Of a stretch of 64,000 nucleotides of DNA, positions 61,601-62,959 are shown one piece after another. Within the stretch, counting starts at the first letter, position 1. Each line of letters begins with the position of its first letter. The notes beneath the pieces were generated by a model. That model did not search any database, was not told the origin of the DNA, and worked only from the letters and a program-made list of their open reading frames with translations. Origin of the DNA: Hippasteria phrygiana (lineage: Eukaryota > Echinodermata > Asteroidea > Valvatida > Goniasteridae). Position numbers and translations under genes: made by a program. Location of the stretch: positions 868,001-932,000 of the forward strand of contig JAZGUH010000112.1 in NCBI GenBank assembly GCA_037893225.1, given 5' to 3'.

Positions 61601-62182
61601 TGAAAACCCGATTGCCTCGTCCCTCCAAGGAAATTATTGGGATAATAAGAATGTTGGTGATTACGATGACTTCAAGTAAAGATGGGTCTGTGCACCAACC
61701 ACAGTGCAGGGACGGGACTGAGCTCATCACACGTACCTCCTAAGTTGCCATCGTCTTCTTCCTCGTCACTCACAAGCTGCGTGTCTTCAAACTTCTCAAT
61801 GTCTGCCAGCGACTGGCCATAATGAGTCAACTCTTCATCTTCGTTCAGTTGGTAGGCTGTCTCCTTTGAGTGCCCCCTCTGAAGAAAAAAATGGAAGAAC
61901 CTCTGAAGAAAACTACAAATTGTCAAACACAATACTGGGCTTGTAGGCAAGAGAACAGGGCTTGTAGGCAAGAGAACAGGGCTTGTAGGCAAGAGAACAG
62001 GGCCGTCCAAGGCAGGAAGTTGGGTTCAGGTCAGTGATGCAACTTACCTGTCTCTCGAATGCAAATCGCTGCATCATCTTTTCCTCGACGCTGAGTGTCG
62101 GATCATTCTCTCCGAATCGCTTATCAATAAACTTGTTGGTTTTGTGTCTCTGCTGATACTCCTTGAGGAGTGTATCTTTTCG
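26038..62182 (-). CDS. NOP14: NOP14, nucleolar SSU-processome protein (18 exons here, 5' exon missing)
   Basis: NOP14 is a nucleolar component of the small-subunit processome, needed for 18S pre-rRNA processing and 40S maturation; in yeast it works with Emg1 and Noc4. Coding exons in transcript order: 62182-62048, 61878-61737, 60318-60248, 58288-58223, 56880-56785, 56313-56227, 54453-54290, 51647-51562, 50133-49910, 48234-48180, 46820-46604, 45422-45287, 42599-42435, 41842-41667, 40115-39884, 37874-37753, 32137-31979, 26140-26038. All junctions are AG/GT and keep frame; the sum is 2,436 bp (811 aa plus stop). Signatures include LNEDEELTHYGQSLADIEK, NHPSLAEGNK-like HHPSLAEGNKDKL, STSDFRHGVVTP, REMKGAVREIRKDAQFLARE and a long acidic exon. 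Relative to human NOP14 (857 aa), about 60 N-terminal residues are absent, presumably in an exon beyond 64000. Introns are filled with mobile elements. Confidence 0.95.
26170..26268 (-). mobile_element. tRNA-like SINE family F, partial copy
   Basis: The - strand has ACTGGAGGTCGTGG, GGTTTCAAATCCCGCTCCTG (B-box-like) and then TCTTTGTTCACTTTGA, the shared 3' body of copies at 34400-34522, 49503-49610 and 58012-58120. It lies in the last NOP14 intron, 30 bp upstream of the final exon's acceptor side. Confidence 0.7.
26338..26637 (-). mobile_element. Family B element, copy 1
   Basis: Contains TAGCCGCATTCCTG, ATAGATGGAGCTTTTTCAAA, CATTCACACGAAAG, GTTTGCATTTACGCT and CATCGATAACAGCCGG, all shared with copies at 31568, 40166, 46018 and 58345. 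The ends CCCCTTGCGGGCGG and AACAGCCGGCC fit the family, but TTAA flanks are not preserved here. Confidence 0.75.
26955..27165 (+). mobile_element. tRNA-like SINE family G, copy 1
   Basis: tRNA-like head GGTCGAGTGGTTAAAGACGT ... GGTTGTGGGTTCGAGTCCC (A and B boxes), then the body CTGTGAATTTTTCCCACAGG ... CAAATTCCATCTTCTC. Other copies are at 29240-29430 and 61310-61560 (both -). The head has a long variable-arm look (CACTAGTTAGCAGG), resembling a Leu/Ser-type tRNA ancestor. Confidence 0.8.
27295..27790 (+). repeat. Dispersed repeat family H, copy 1
   Basis: Shares ACTTTGGAGGACAAAATCAG, GACTTTTGCGGGCTTTCA, CCACAGCATCACAAGCCTCA and CTCCATCCTCAACTAAGCT with 51140-51510. In the last NOP14 intron; no coding content. 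Confidence 0.75.
28232..28378 (-). repeat. LINE-tail-like repeat, copy 2
   Basis: Inverse of 10930-11098 (CTGTTTGGGCACACCCTGGG, AAATATTCAGTTTTAACTAA). Confidence 0.65.
28380..28800 (+). repeat. Dispersed repeat family N, copy with insertion
   Basis: Shares CAGAAAAGAAAAGCTTTACA, ATGATTCCCCTCACGGTTTT, ACAGCCTGCTATCTGGGCCC and GAGAGACCTTGGAG with 33860-34190. The copy at 34 kb has no insertion and so gives the empty site for the element at 28504-28643. Confidence 0.75.
28504..28643. mobile_element. Short hairpin MITE with empty-site evidence
   Basis: AGCACTTATCCAGAACCACC continuing AAAATGACATCGTC (28508-28541) is exactly inverted at 28606-28639. It is inserted at TTTTATGC in repeat N; TTTATGC is followed on the far side by TTTAATGC, an imperfect 7-8-bp duplication. 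The inner loop repeats CTTGTGCCTATTCAA twice. Confidence 0.85.
29240..29430 (-). mobile_element. tRNA-like SINE family G, copy 2
   Basis: The inverse strand has GGTCGAGTGATTAAGACGCC, CACTAGTAAGCAGGAGGCCA and a body ACTACATCGGGAAAGACC. More diverged than the other two copies; the B box is degraded. Confidence 0.68.
29774..30345 (+). pseudogene. SAP-type transposon protein remnant
   Basis: From ATG 29774: MDNNFEGWNVKKLQTFLYKE then RGVSITGYLKKELVELCKCV, a SAP-like helix pair comparable to 8439-8555. A frameshift near 29900 leads to FSDPFNLPGFTKDFSNIPDF and GLYDVFNYLICFRADYDRRK. This combination is recalled from uncharacterised proteins of invertebrate DNA transposons that also carry a YqaJ-type nuclease, of which nothing is left here. 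A tail block (about 30098-30260) is duplicated at 30493-30655. In the 18th-to-17th exon intron of NOP14. Confidence 0.65.
30098..30660. repeat. 165-bp duplication inside transposon remnant
   Basis: TCTGCAAGACCAGTCACTTA and GAGACCTTGCTCAACAGAAT occur at about 30118-30178 and again at 30512-30570, with the same following sequence. This is direct duplication of decayed transposon sequence. Confidence 0.75.
30963..31207 (-). pseudogene. THAP zinc-finger fragment (frameshifted)
   Basis: The - strand starts HCSYGTCNSDSRFLDRLHMN (first Cys pair of a THAP C2CH finger). After a frameshift near 31139 it continues WLPFPKPMSNREKCLRWIKN, CSRKDFSAEN, YNTYICSKHFVGGNGPTDDY and DPIPA. C..C and C.KHF supply the zinc ligands, and FPKP and DPIPA match the AVPTIF-like C-terminal part. 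Such THAP domains are common at the N-terminus of invertebrate DNA-transposon transposases. No catalytic domain follows, so this is a remnant, plausibly from the same element as the SAP fragment at 29.8 kb. Confidence 0.8.
31568..31923 (+). mobile_element. Family B element, copy 2 (with 30-G tract)
   Basis: TTAA at 31568-31571 then CCCCTTGTGTCCGG; the right end is near TTAA at 31920-31923. It carries GTAAATGCAAACAATAGGC, GAAAGCTTTGTTTGAAAAAG and CCATCTATTCATTACA as in other copies. A 30-base G tract (31597-31626) replaces the GATGGGG seen elsewhere. Confidence 0.8.
31979..32137 (-). CDS. NOP14: NOP14 exon 17
   Basis: Acceptor TTGACAG|T, donor AG|GTACTG, phase 2 at both ends. Reads YDPIRKRRKNSSGV, NEKQRLMHNYKREMKGAVRE, IRKDAQFLAREKLREQMD; the RE.KGAVREIRKD core is near-invariant in the family. 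Confidence 0.93.
32548..32640. repeat. GTGAGTAACGTGAC minisatellite
   Basis: Several imperfect units of (C)GTGAGTAACGTGAC, some with GGC or ATG variants, in NOP14 intron 17. A single GTAACGTGAGTAACATGG lies nearby at about 33218. Confidence 0.75.
33317..33815. repeat. Family L tandem repeat with TGACCT half-sites
   Basis: Three roughly 155-bp units begin near 33318, 33471 and 33630 (AACAAGCATCATATAAAGGT, GATTGCAATTGGACTTCAA, CCAGCCTATTTTACAACTTG). Each unit ends in runs of TGACCT separated by 1 or 4 bases. The array ends with GACTACGTACAGAAATAGTG, as does the copy at 42985-44108. Confidence 0.82.
33860..34200 (+). repeat. Dispersed repeat family N, uninterrupted copy
   Basis: See 28380-28800. 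ACGGTTTTATGCACAGCCTG at about 34008 is the pre-insertion site of the MITE at 28.5 kb. Confidence 0.75.
34400..34522 (-). mobile_element. tRNA-like SINE family F, copy
   Basis: The - strand has TAGCTCAGTTGGTAGAGCG (A box), GGTATTCCGGAGG, GGTTCGAATCCCACTCCTGC (B box), then TTTTCTTTGATCACTTTGA. The head looks like a tRNA but lacks a recognisable acceptor-stem pairing, so it is scored as a SINE rather than a tRNA gene. Confidence 0.78.
35526..35552. repeat. Poly-A tract (27 bases)
   Basis: Uninterrupted A run in NOP14 intron 16; no target-site duplication recognised around it. Confidence 0.8.
35737..36903. mobile_element. hAT-type element with perfect 8-bp duplication
   Basis: Starts CAGGGTT and ends AACCCTG, between perfect direct repeats ATTAAGAG (35729-35736 and 36904-36911). 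Both subterminal regions are rich in GATTTAAATC / AATCATGATTTTT words, inverted with respect to each other. 1,167 bp with no transposase. Within it, a C-rich stretch (36125-36230, CCCCTTCCCCACT units) gives a glycine-rich open frame that is not a gene. Confidence 0.9.
36915..37250. mobile_element. Family I repeat, compact copy
   Basis: GCATTTACGGGTAGTACAGG...GGGGTACCCG at the left and ACGGGTACTCGATTCCATAA, TCTGGAACCGGTTCCTGACA, GTACCCGGTTCGGATGCACA at the right; the ends are roughly inverted (GGGTACC). An expanded copy is at 51850-53046. It contains the single word ATTGCATGTGTGCCA at 37002-37016. Confidence 0.75.
37753..37874 (-). CDS. NOP14: NOP14 exon 16
   Basis: Acceptor GACCTCAG|AAC, donor GA|GTAAGT. 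Reads NLHESLLKTLILLDDGPK then PLHREKKRPQPMRLFEPKIEE, matching the L.LF.P.. segment near the NOP14 C-terminal third. Confidence 0.92.
38017..38296. mobile_element. TTAA-flanked element family D, copy 2
   Basis: TTAA at 38013-38016 and 38297-38300; ends CCCCTTGCGTACGG and ACTCAAGGG. Contains a 68-bp tandem duplication (38055-38122 and 38123-38190), each starting ACAGTGCCACCAGGCC. Confidence 0.82.
38300..38395. repeat. Partial MITE (TTAGTATTTTATAGCAAATA block)
   Basis: AAAGGTAGTATACAACATTTGC, GCTGTAATTTTCAGAA and TTAGTATTTTATAGCAAATA, shared with 23290-23345 and 46917-47015 and more distantly with family A ends. Confidence 0.65.
38397..38565. mobile_element. Family B short copy
   Basis: TTAA then CCCTTGTGCCCTGG; contains GTAACTTACACAATATCC and CAACCGGCCAGGTGGTC; ends CAAGGGGATTAA. 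A shortened relative of family B. Confidence 0.7.
38683..39178 (-). mobile_element. MITE family A, copy 2
   Basis: AAAGGTAGTGTACACGATTG at the left and CCAATCATGTACAATACCT at the right. The interior is the reverse complement of the family (TAGCCTTTAGTCAAGGCGCG). Confidence 0.82.
39185..39320 (-). repeat. Dispersed inverted-repeat fragment
   Basis: CCAGGTGCCAAATTGGAGCC, CAAAACCTATCGAGTGACAG and GAGAGGAGAGGATTTGGTTT are found inverted at 50500-50640. The element itself begins and ends with CTATC..AACCTATC-type inverted words. Confidence 0.7.
39884..40115 (-). CDS. NOP14: NOP14 exon 15
   Basis: Acceptor ACTGTAG|A, donor GAG|GTACGT. Reads NIKVEPQRILEALSEAEPVE then FRCWALSTSLSLLSEFAELY, APEIFAPIRRWLEAKRIP, the helical-repeat-like region after the conserved core. 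The 78 codons join exactly to exon 14 through a split Arg. Confidence 0.92.
40166..40663 (+). mobile_element. Family B element, copy 3 (split by family C MITE)
   Basis: CCCCTTGCAGGCAGCTGTTA at the left and CCACAATGGGTTAA at the right. Interrupted at 40289-40453 by a family C MITE; family B resumes with GAAAGCTTTGTTTGAAAAAG. Confidence 0.8.
40289..40453 (+). mobile_element. MITE family C, copy 3 (nested)
   Basis: ACAGAGTACCAAAGTGTGAT to CACTTCGGTACTCTATT. CRE-like words are mutated (TGATGTCG, TGACGTCC). Confidence 0.82.
40670..41666. other. NOP14 intron 14 sequence, no gene
   Basis: About 1 kb with AGTACTACT/AAGTAGTATT-type words (40860-41200) and a GTAGTCTGGTT...GGGAACCGGACTA inverted pair at about 41335-41430. 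No coding exon. Confidence 0.5.
41667..41842 (-). CDS. NOP14: NOP14 exon 14
   Basis: Acceptor TTCATCAG|TAC, donor AG|GTAATA. Reads YVRLSKRFVPEVVNYLRGLL then FLASDKEHSQVYEVVPPFK; aligns with the LSQRFIPELINFLLGIL region of the human protein. Confidence 0.92.
41887..42166. mobile_element. 280-bp foldback MITE
   Basis: Nearly the whole element is a hairpin: TACAGGGTGACCTTAAAAAG ... GAAAAAGACAAATGTCTGTG GAAAG pairs with CTTTCCACAGACATTTGTCTTT ... CCTTAAAAAAGTATACC. Arms of about 100 bp lie around a central TCATAACTGTC..ATAATGAA. It ends 45 bp upstream (in transcript sense) of NOP14 exon 14. Confidence 0.85.
42435..42599 (-). CDS. NOP14: NOP14 exon 13
   Basis: Acceptor CCCGTAG|TTG, donor AAG|GTTAGT. 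Reads LMYFKLVGVLFSTSDFRHGV then VTPTMLFMGQILSQCPVRNC, RDVASGLFVCNLFLK; STSDF.H.VVTP is a strongly conserved NOP14 motif. Confidence 0.94.
42755..42838. repeat. Small hairpin
   Basis: TTTCACGAGGTGACAGATGC ... pairs with CCATCTGTCACCGAATGAAA. Likely a miniature element in NOP14 intron 12. Confidence 0.65.
43079..43838. mobile_element. DNA transposon remnant with 37-bp inverted ends
   Basis: GGGTGCATTCGAGTAGCTCT...GGGTCGACTCGGGT mirrors ACCCGAGTCGATCCAGG..GCTACTCGAACGCACCC. AAA flanks both sides; the related family L copies show the unoccupied ATATAAAGGTTGC. The 3-bp duplication and GGGTGC ends would fit Harbinger-related elements, but this is not decided. Confidence 0.82.
43281..43370 (+). pseudogene. 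Possible THAP N-terminus fragment
   Basis: MADLKGDCVVKDCSYKRTKS then TFKLFDLAN and stop. The C-x4-C spacing and following basic/hydrophobic turn resemble the first zinc-ligand pair of a THAP finger. Only 29 codons inside a decayed transposon, so tentative. Confidence 0.3.
44390..44960. repeat. Possible decayed inverted-repeat element
   Basis: Several GTCCGCAC / GTGCGGAC-like and AAGTTTACC words in both orientations (for example TGTCCACACTGG, TGTCCGCACCGG, AATGCGGACACGG). No clean termini found. NOP14 intron 12. Confidence 0.4.
45287..45422 (-). CDS. NOP14: NOP14 exon 12
   Basis: Acceptor CTTGTAG|G completes Lys; donor ACG|GTTAGT. Reads HIYELSQQSPLHAGQCMQSL then IVERYQQFNEELERRGRGVF, PSLDT, matching the HLYHL...LPGLD segment. 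Confidence 0.92.
46018..46322 (-). mobile_element. Family B element, copy 4
   Basis: ACGGCCATAGCAGCGG at the left, ATCACTAACAGCCGGACACA at the right; shares TATAGGCACATTTCTGCACA and GTTTGCATTAACGCTTGCCT with the family. Confidence 0.75.
46604..46820 (-). CDS. NOP14: NOP14 exon 11
   Basis: Acceptor CAACCAG|CT, donor AA|GTATGG (the downstream in-frame read-through to 46558 is intronic). Reads PGNQEEFMDIIGGQSLSNRL then LIIERIRTCHHPSLAEGNKD, KLDTLLTVLL; the IERI..C.HPSLAEGNK block is diagnostic for NOP14. Confidence 0.95.
46917..47015. repeat. Partial MITE (TTAGTATTTTATAGCAAATA block)
   Basis: Third copy of the block at 23290-23345 and 38300-38395, with a GGGGGGG run before TTAGTATTTT. Confidence 0.65.
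47138..47330. mobile_element. hAT-like family E, compact copy
   Basis: CAGTGTTGTAGTCAAGACC ... GGTCTCGACTACAACACTG, 193 bp, between CTCTAGAC and CTCTTGAC (one mismatch). CTCTAGAC fits the known nTCTAGAn hAT target preference. It holds single or double copies of words that are arrays in 62286-62947: CAAGACCAGCA (x2), TTACAAGCTGGTC, TTGTGCCTGGTC. Confidence 0.88.
47469..48073. mobile_element. 600-bp foldback element
   Basis: AAAGAGGATGTTGATTGC pairs with GCAATCAACCTCCTCTTT. Long arms (CAAAAAAGTGACTTTTGAGA / TCTCAAAAGTCACTTTTTGG; TTGTCTAAAAG..GC / GC..CTTTTAGACAA) meet at a central CTCCCCTTTTGTG-TTTAGC-...CACAAAAGGGGAG. A TA flanks each end. Partial relatives lie at 8803-8830 and about 11400. 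Confidence 0.85.
48180..48234 (-). CDS. NOP14: NOP14 exon 10
   Basis: Acceptor TTTTCAG|ACG, donor G|GTTTGT. A 55-bp exon reading TREAMRKSAKEELPYTFK; ELPYTF is the conserved NOP14 hinge before the core domain. Confidence 0.9.
48632..49130. mobile_element. pogo/Tigger-like MITE
   Basis: TA (48630-48631) then CAGTGGAACGCCGCTATACC; the right end is CGGCGTTCCACTG then TA (49131-49132). CAGTGGAAC plus CGCTATA..GAACA is the pogo/Tigger end type. 499 bp, no transposase. CCGAACACCGCTATA is duplicated at the left end. Confidence 0.88.
49238..49308. repeat. TTAGGG-like degenerate repeat
   Basis: GGGTAAGGGTGAGGGTAAGG then TAGGGTGAGAGATAGGGTAG and GTTAGGGTTAGGGTTAGG. Interstitial telomere-like stretch in NOP14 intron 9. 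Confidence 0.75.
49503..49610 (+). mobile_element. tRNA-like SINE family F, copy
   Basis: TAGCCGAGTTGGTAGAGCAC, GGTATTCCGGAGGTCGCAGG, TTCGAATCCCGCTCCTGCCA, then TTTTCTTTGTTCACTTTGA. A and B boxes are intact; best-preserved copy. Confidence 0.82.
49910..50133 (-). CDS. NOP14: NOP14 exon 9 (acidic exon)
   Basis: Acceptor TTTCAG|AT, donor GAG|GTATTT. 75 codons, about half Asp/Glu: ESEDQDADNDGNGDEEDEED, EGSEEEDDDDDDEQEDNHSD, LESDDPDSEDD. Matches the acidic, Ser-rich stretch in the middle of NOP14. The reverse-strand proline/histidine-rich frame is a shadow. Confidence 0.93.
50500..50640 (+). repeat. Dispersed inverted-repeat fragment, copy 2
   Basis: Inverse of 39185-39320 (AAACCAAATCCTCTCCTCTC, GTCACTCGATAGGTTTTGAT, CTCCAATTTGGCACCTGG). 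Confidence 0.7.
51140..51510 (+). repeat. Dispersed repeat family H, copy 2
   Basis: See 27295-27790; about 350 bp of matching sequence in the same orientation, both in NOP14 introns. Confidence 0.75.
51562..51647 (-). CDS. NOP14: NOP14 exon 8
   Basis: Acceptor TTTGTAG|G completes Gly; donor G|GTAAGG. Reads YAVDAVTKTMLSYKDGKPIN then MDMFGSQA; LSYKDGK is conserved in the human protein. Confidence 0.92.
51850..53046. mobile_element. Family I repeat, copy enlarged by a 15-bp array
   Basis: GTGCATTTACAGGTAGTAAA, ACCGGGTACC at the left; TACGGGTACTCGATTCCATA, ATCTGGAACCGGTTCCTGAC, GGGTACCCAGTTTCGACGCA at the right, as in 36915-37250. The extra length is mainly the array 52056-52715. Confidence 0.78.
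52056..52715. repeat. 15-bp satellite with 34 CACGTG E-boxes
   Basis: Two homogeneous blocks with a sharp edge. Ten units of the GTGCTGCCTTTGCAT type (to 52200) are followed by 34 units of GTGCTGCACGTGCAT (52201-52710), all identical by eye. Each unit of the second type contains the palindrome TGCACGTGCA with an E-box CACGTG. Because 15 is a multiple of 3 and no stop occurs, five long frames stay open on both strands (HMHVQ, AAHAR, CMCCT repeats); none is a gene. In NOP14 intron 7. Confidence 0.95.
53090..53420. repeat. Dispersed repeat family M, copy 2
   Basis: Matches 12035-12600 (CATATCCCAAAGATTTTAAA, TTCATTTTCTCAAAACAAGG, TTTCAGGAAATACCATAA). Includes a 21-G tract (53322-53342). Confidence 0.65.
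54290..54453 (-). CDS. NOP14: NOP14 exon 7
   Basis: Acceptor TTTCCTAG|GCA, donor GG|GTAAAG. Reads ATDRMKTPEEVAREERERLD then KLEQDRQRRMQGITGEEQEA, GHQSADDLHDG; RMKT..E.A.EE...L..LE..R.RRM and SADDL.DG are NOP14 hallmarks. Confidence 0.95.
55312..55572 (+). mobile_element. MITE family A, copy 3 (5' truncated)
   Basis: GCGCGCCTTGACTAACGGCT, TTTCCAGCTGGAAATCGTTG, CACACCTGGTGCCATCATTT and the right end ACCAATCTTGTTACACTACC. The left terminal repeat is missing. Confidence 0.78.
55825..55940. repeat. TTTTTGCTGAATTTGGGGA minisatellite
   Basis: About six diverged units of ATTTTTGCTGAATTTGGGG, giving the repetitive open frame on the - strand. NOP14 intron 6. Confidence 0.75.
56053..56190 (+). mobile_element. 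MITE family C, copy 4 (decayed)
   Basis: ATAGAGTACCAAAGCGTGAC, CAGTTGGCATGCCAACTGGT, CAACTATTCCTTTGTCAATA; the right end is lost. Confidence 0.7.
56227..56313 (-). CDS. NOP14: NOP14 exon 6
   Basis: Acceptor TTGTCAG|CGT, donor AAG|GTAAAT. Reads RDKSTPEDTPKADDYDIAVR then ELMFDMKAK; D.YD..VREL.F.MKA is conserved. Confidence 0.93.
56785..56880 (-). CDS. NOP14: NOP14 exon 5
   Basis: Acceptor GCTGTAG|TAT, donor AAG|GTATTG. Reads YERQHQKEDMLTLTEKLDDD then WRAVSSLISCSK; LTEKLD.DW is the conserved motif. Confidence 0.94.
56905..57062. repeat. 21-bp minisatellite (CACATGGGGTCACGGAACTAT)
   Basis: Seven near-identical units, the last two with GACATGGG. Lies 25 bp upstream (transcript sense) of NOP14 exon 5; the CDSSVTP-repeat frame is an artefact. 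Confidence 0.92.
58012..58120 (+). mobile_element. tRNA-like SINE family F, copy
   Basis: TAGCTCAGTTGGTAGAGTGC, TATTCCGGAGGTCGCAGG, TTCAAATCCTGCTCCTGC, then TTTTTTTGTTCACTTTGA. CTCCTG is repeated once extra. Confidence 0.8.
58223..58288 (-). CDS. NOP14: NOP14 exon 4
   Basis: Acceptor TTGGCAG|AAC, donor AAG|GTATTG. Reads NLKPKSRQEILDEVIANSKK DK; KPKSR.E...E.I..SK matches the family. Confidence 0.92.
58345..58658 (-). mobile_element. Family B element, copy 5
   Basis: Ends with GACGCAAGGGG then TTAA (58655-58658). Contains TATAGGTGCATTCCTGTGCT, TAGATGGAGCTTTTTCAAAC, GCTTTCATTCACACGAAAGA. Confidence 0.8.
59336..59774. mobile_element. Inverted-repeat element with CACGAACTGACAC words
   Basis: ATATCGTCAC...CACGAACTGACACTCACGCG at the left mirrors CGCGCTAGAGAGTGTCAGTTCGTG...GTGACGATAT at the right. 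The 13-bp word CACGAACTGACAC or its inverse also occurs internally (about 59383-59393, 59421-59433, 59676-59690). No protein supported. Confidence 0.78.
60248..60318 (-). CDS. NOP14: NOP14 exon 3
   Basis: Acceptor CAAACAG|CT, donor GAG|GTATAG. Reads KYVAEEHFGGFLTKKKSGET KEE; the HFGG motif matches AAHFGGG of the human protein. Confidence 0.92.
60668..61205. repeat. Dispersed repeat family M, copy 3
   Basis: CTATTCTATCATATCCCAGA, GGGTTTATAATGTGCAC, AAGGGATCAAGTCTCTAACA. Interrupted by a TTAACC-ended element at about 60837-61096. Confidence 0.62.
60837..61096. mobile_element. TTAACC-ended short element
   Basis: TTAACCAGTTCAGGTCGGAT ... GCGAACTGGTTAA; the inverted end (TTAACCAGTTC) plus GATGACGTGTATACACGC and GATGACTGATAAACACGC resemble families B/D. 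Probably another TTAA-targeting non-autonomous element. Confidence 0.68.
61310..61560 (-). mobile_element. tRNA-like SINE family G, copy 3
   Basis: The - strand has GGTTGAGTGGTTAAGACGTC, CTAGTAAGCAGGAGGTTGTG, GGTTCGAGTCCCGCCC, then the TGTGAGTTTTTTCACACGGC body and CAAATTCCATCTTCTC end. Best-preserved G copy. Confidence 0.82.
61737..61878 (-). CDS. NOP14: NOP14 exon 2
   Basis: Acceptor TTCTTCAG|AGG, donor G|GTACGT. Reads RGHSKETAYQLNEDEELTHY then GQSLADIEKFEDTQLVSDEE; LNEDEELTHYGQSL.DIEK is the most diagnostic NOP14 motif. Confidence 0.96.
61925..62005. repeat. 19-bp triplication (AGAACAGGGCTTGTAGGCA)
   Basis: Three tandem copies in NOP14 intron 1 of this window; extends the exon-2 open frame upstream only by chance (LLPTSPV repeats). 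Confidence 0.85.
62048..62182 (-). CDS. NOP14: NOP14 exon 1 in window
   Basis: Acceptor AATTTTAG|CGA, donor CAG|GTAAGT. 45 codons: RKDTLLKEYQQRHKTNKFID then KRFGENDPTLSVEEKMMQRF, AFERQ. Corresponds to about residue 60 onward of human NOP14; no exon with the expected NPFE...RKFQ start was found between here and 64000. Confidence 0.95.
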
Positions 62183-62285
62183 CTAAAATTTAAAGGAAAA
62201 AAATGAAAACATGGAAGCAGATTATGCTAAGAAACTGTAGTAAGGGGCCAATCATTTTTATCATCATTTTCACAAGCGTACAAAC

Positions 62286-62947
62286 TAGTGATGTAGTCGA
62301 GGCCATCACAAGACCCCGCAAGGCCAGCAGAAGGCCAGCAGAAGGCCAGCAGAAGGCCAGCAGAAGGCCAGCAGAAGGCCAGCAGAAGGCCAGCACAAGG
62401 CCAGCACAAGGCCAGCACAAGGCCAGCAGAAGGCCAGCACAAGGCCAGCACAAGGCCAGCACAAGGCCAGCACAAGGCCAGCACAAGGCCAGCACAAGGC
62501 CAGCACAAAGGCCAGCACAAGGCCAGCACAAGGCCAGCACAAGGCCAGCACAAGGCCAGCACAAGGCCAGCACAAGGCCAGCACAAGGCCAGCACAAGGC
62601 CAGCACAAGACTTTCAGTCTTAATTCAAGTCTCAAGCTATTCAAATGAACTGTAATAAAAGCATTCCTTTGTCATGGTTTATGCCTGTTACTTGTGCCTG
62701 TTGCAAGCTGGCCTGTTGCAAGCTGGCCTGTTGCAAGCTGGCCTGTTGCAAGCTGGCCTGTTGCAAGCTGGCCTGTTGCAAGCTGGCCATGCGCCTGGCC
62801 ATGCGCCTGGCCATGCGCCTGGCCATGCGCCTGGCCATGCGCCTGGCCATGCGCCTGGCCATGCGCCTGGCCTTGCGCCTGGCCTTGCGCCTGGCCTTGC
62901 GCCTGGCCTTGCGCCTGGCCTTGCGCCTGGCCTCGACTACATCACTG
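62286..62947. mobile_element. hAT-like family E, copy with expanded arrays on both arms
   Basis: TAGTGATGTAGTCGAGGCC ... GGCCTCGACTACATCACTG between perfect direct repeats GTACAAAC (62278-62285 and 62948-62955). The left arm is an array of about 26 11-bp units (AAGGCCAGCAG, then AAGGCCAGCAC) over 62318-62608. The unique middle GTCTTAATTCAAGTCTCAAG...TTTATGCCTGTTA matches the compact copy at 47.1 kb. The right arm is six 15-bp GCCTGTTGCAAGCTG units (62696-62785), then seven 12-bp GCCATGCGCCTG and five GCCTTGCGCCTG units (62786-62929). All long open frames here (LALCWPCAG, RRMA, HAPG repeats) are array artefacts. Confidence 0.92.
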
Positions 62948-62959
62948 GTACAAACCATA

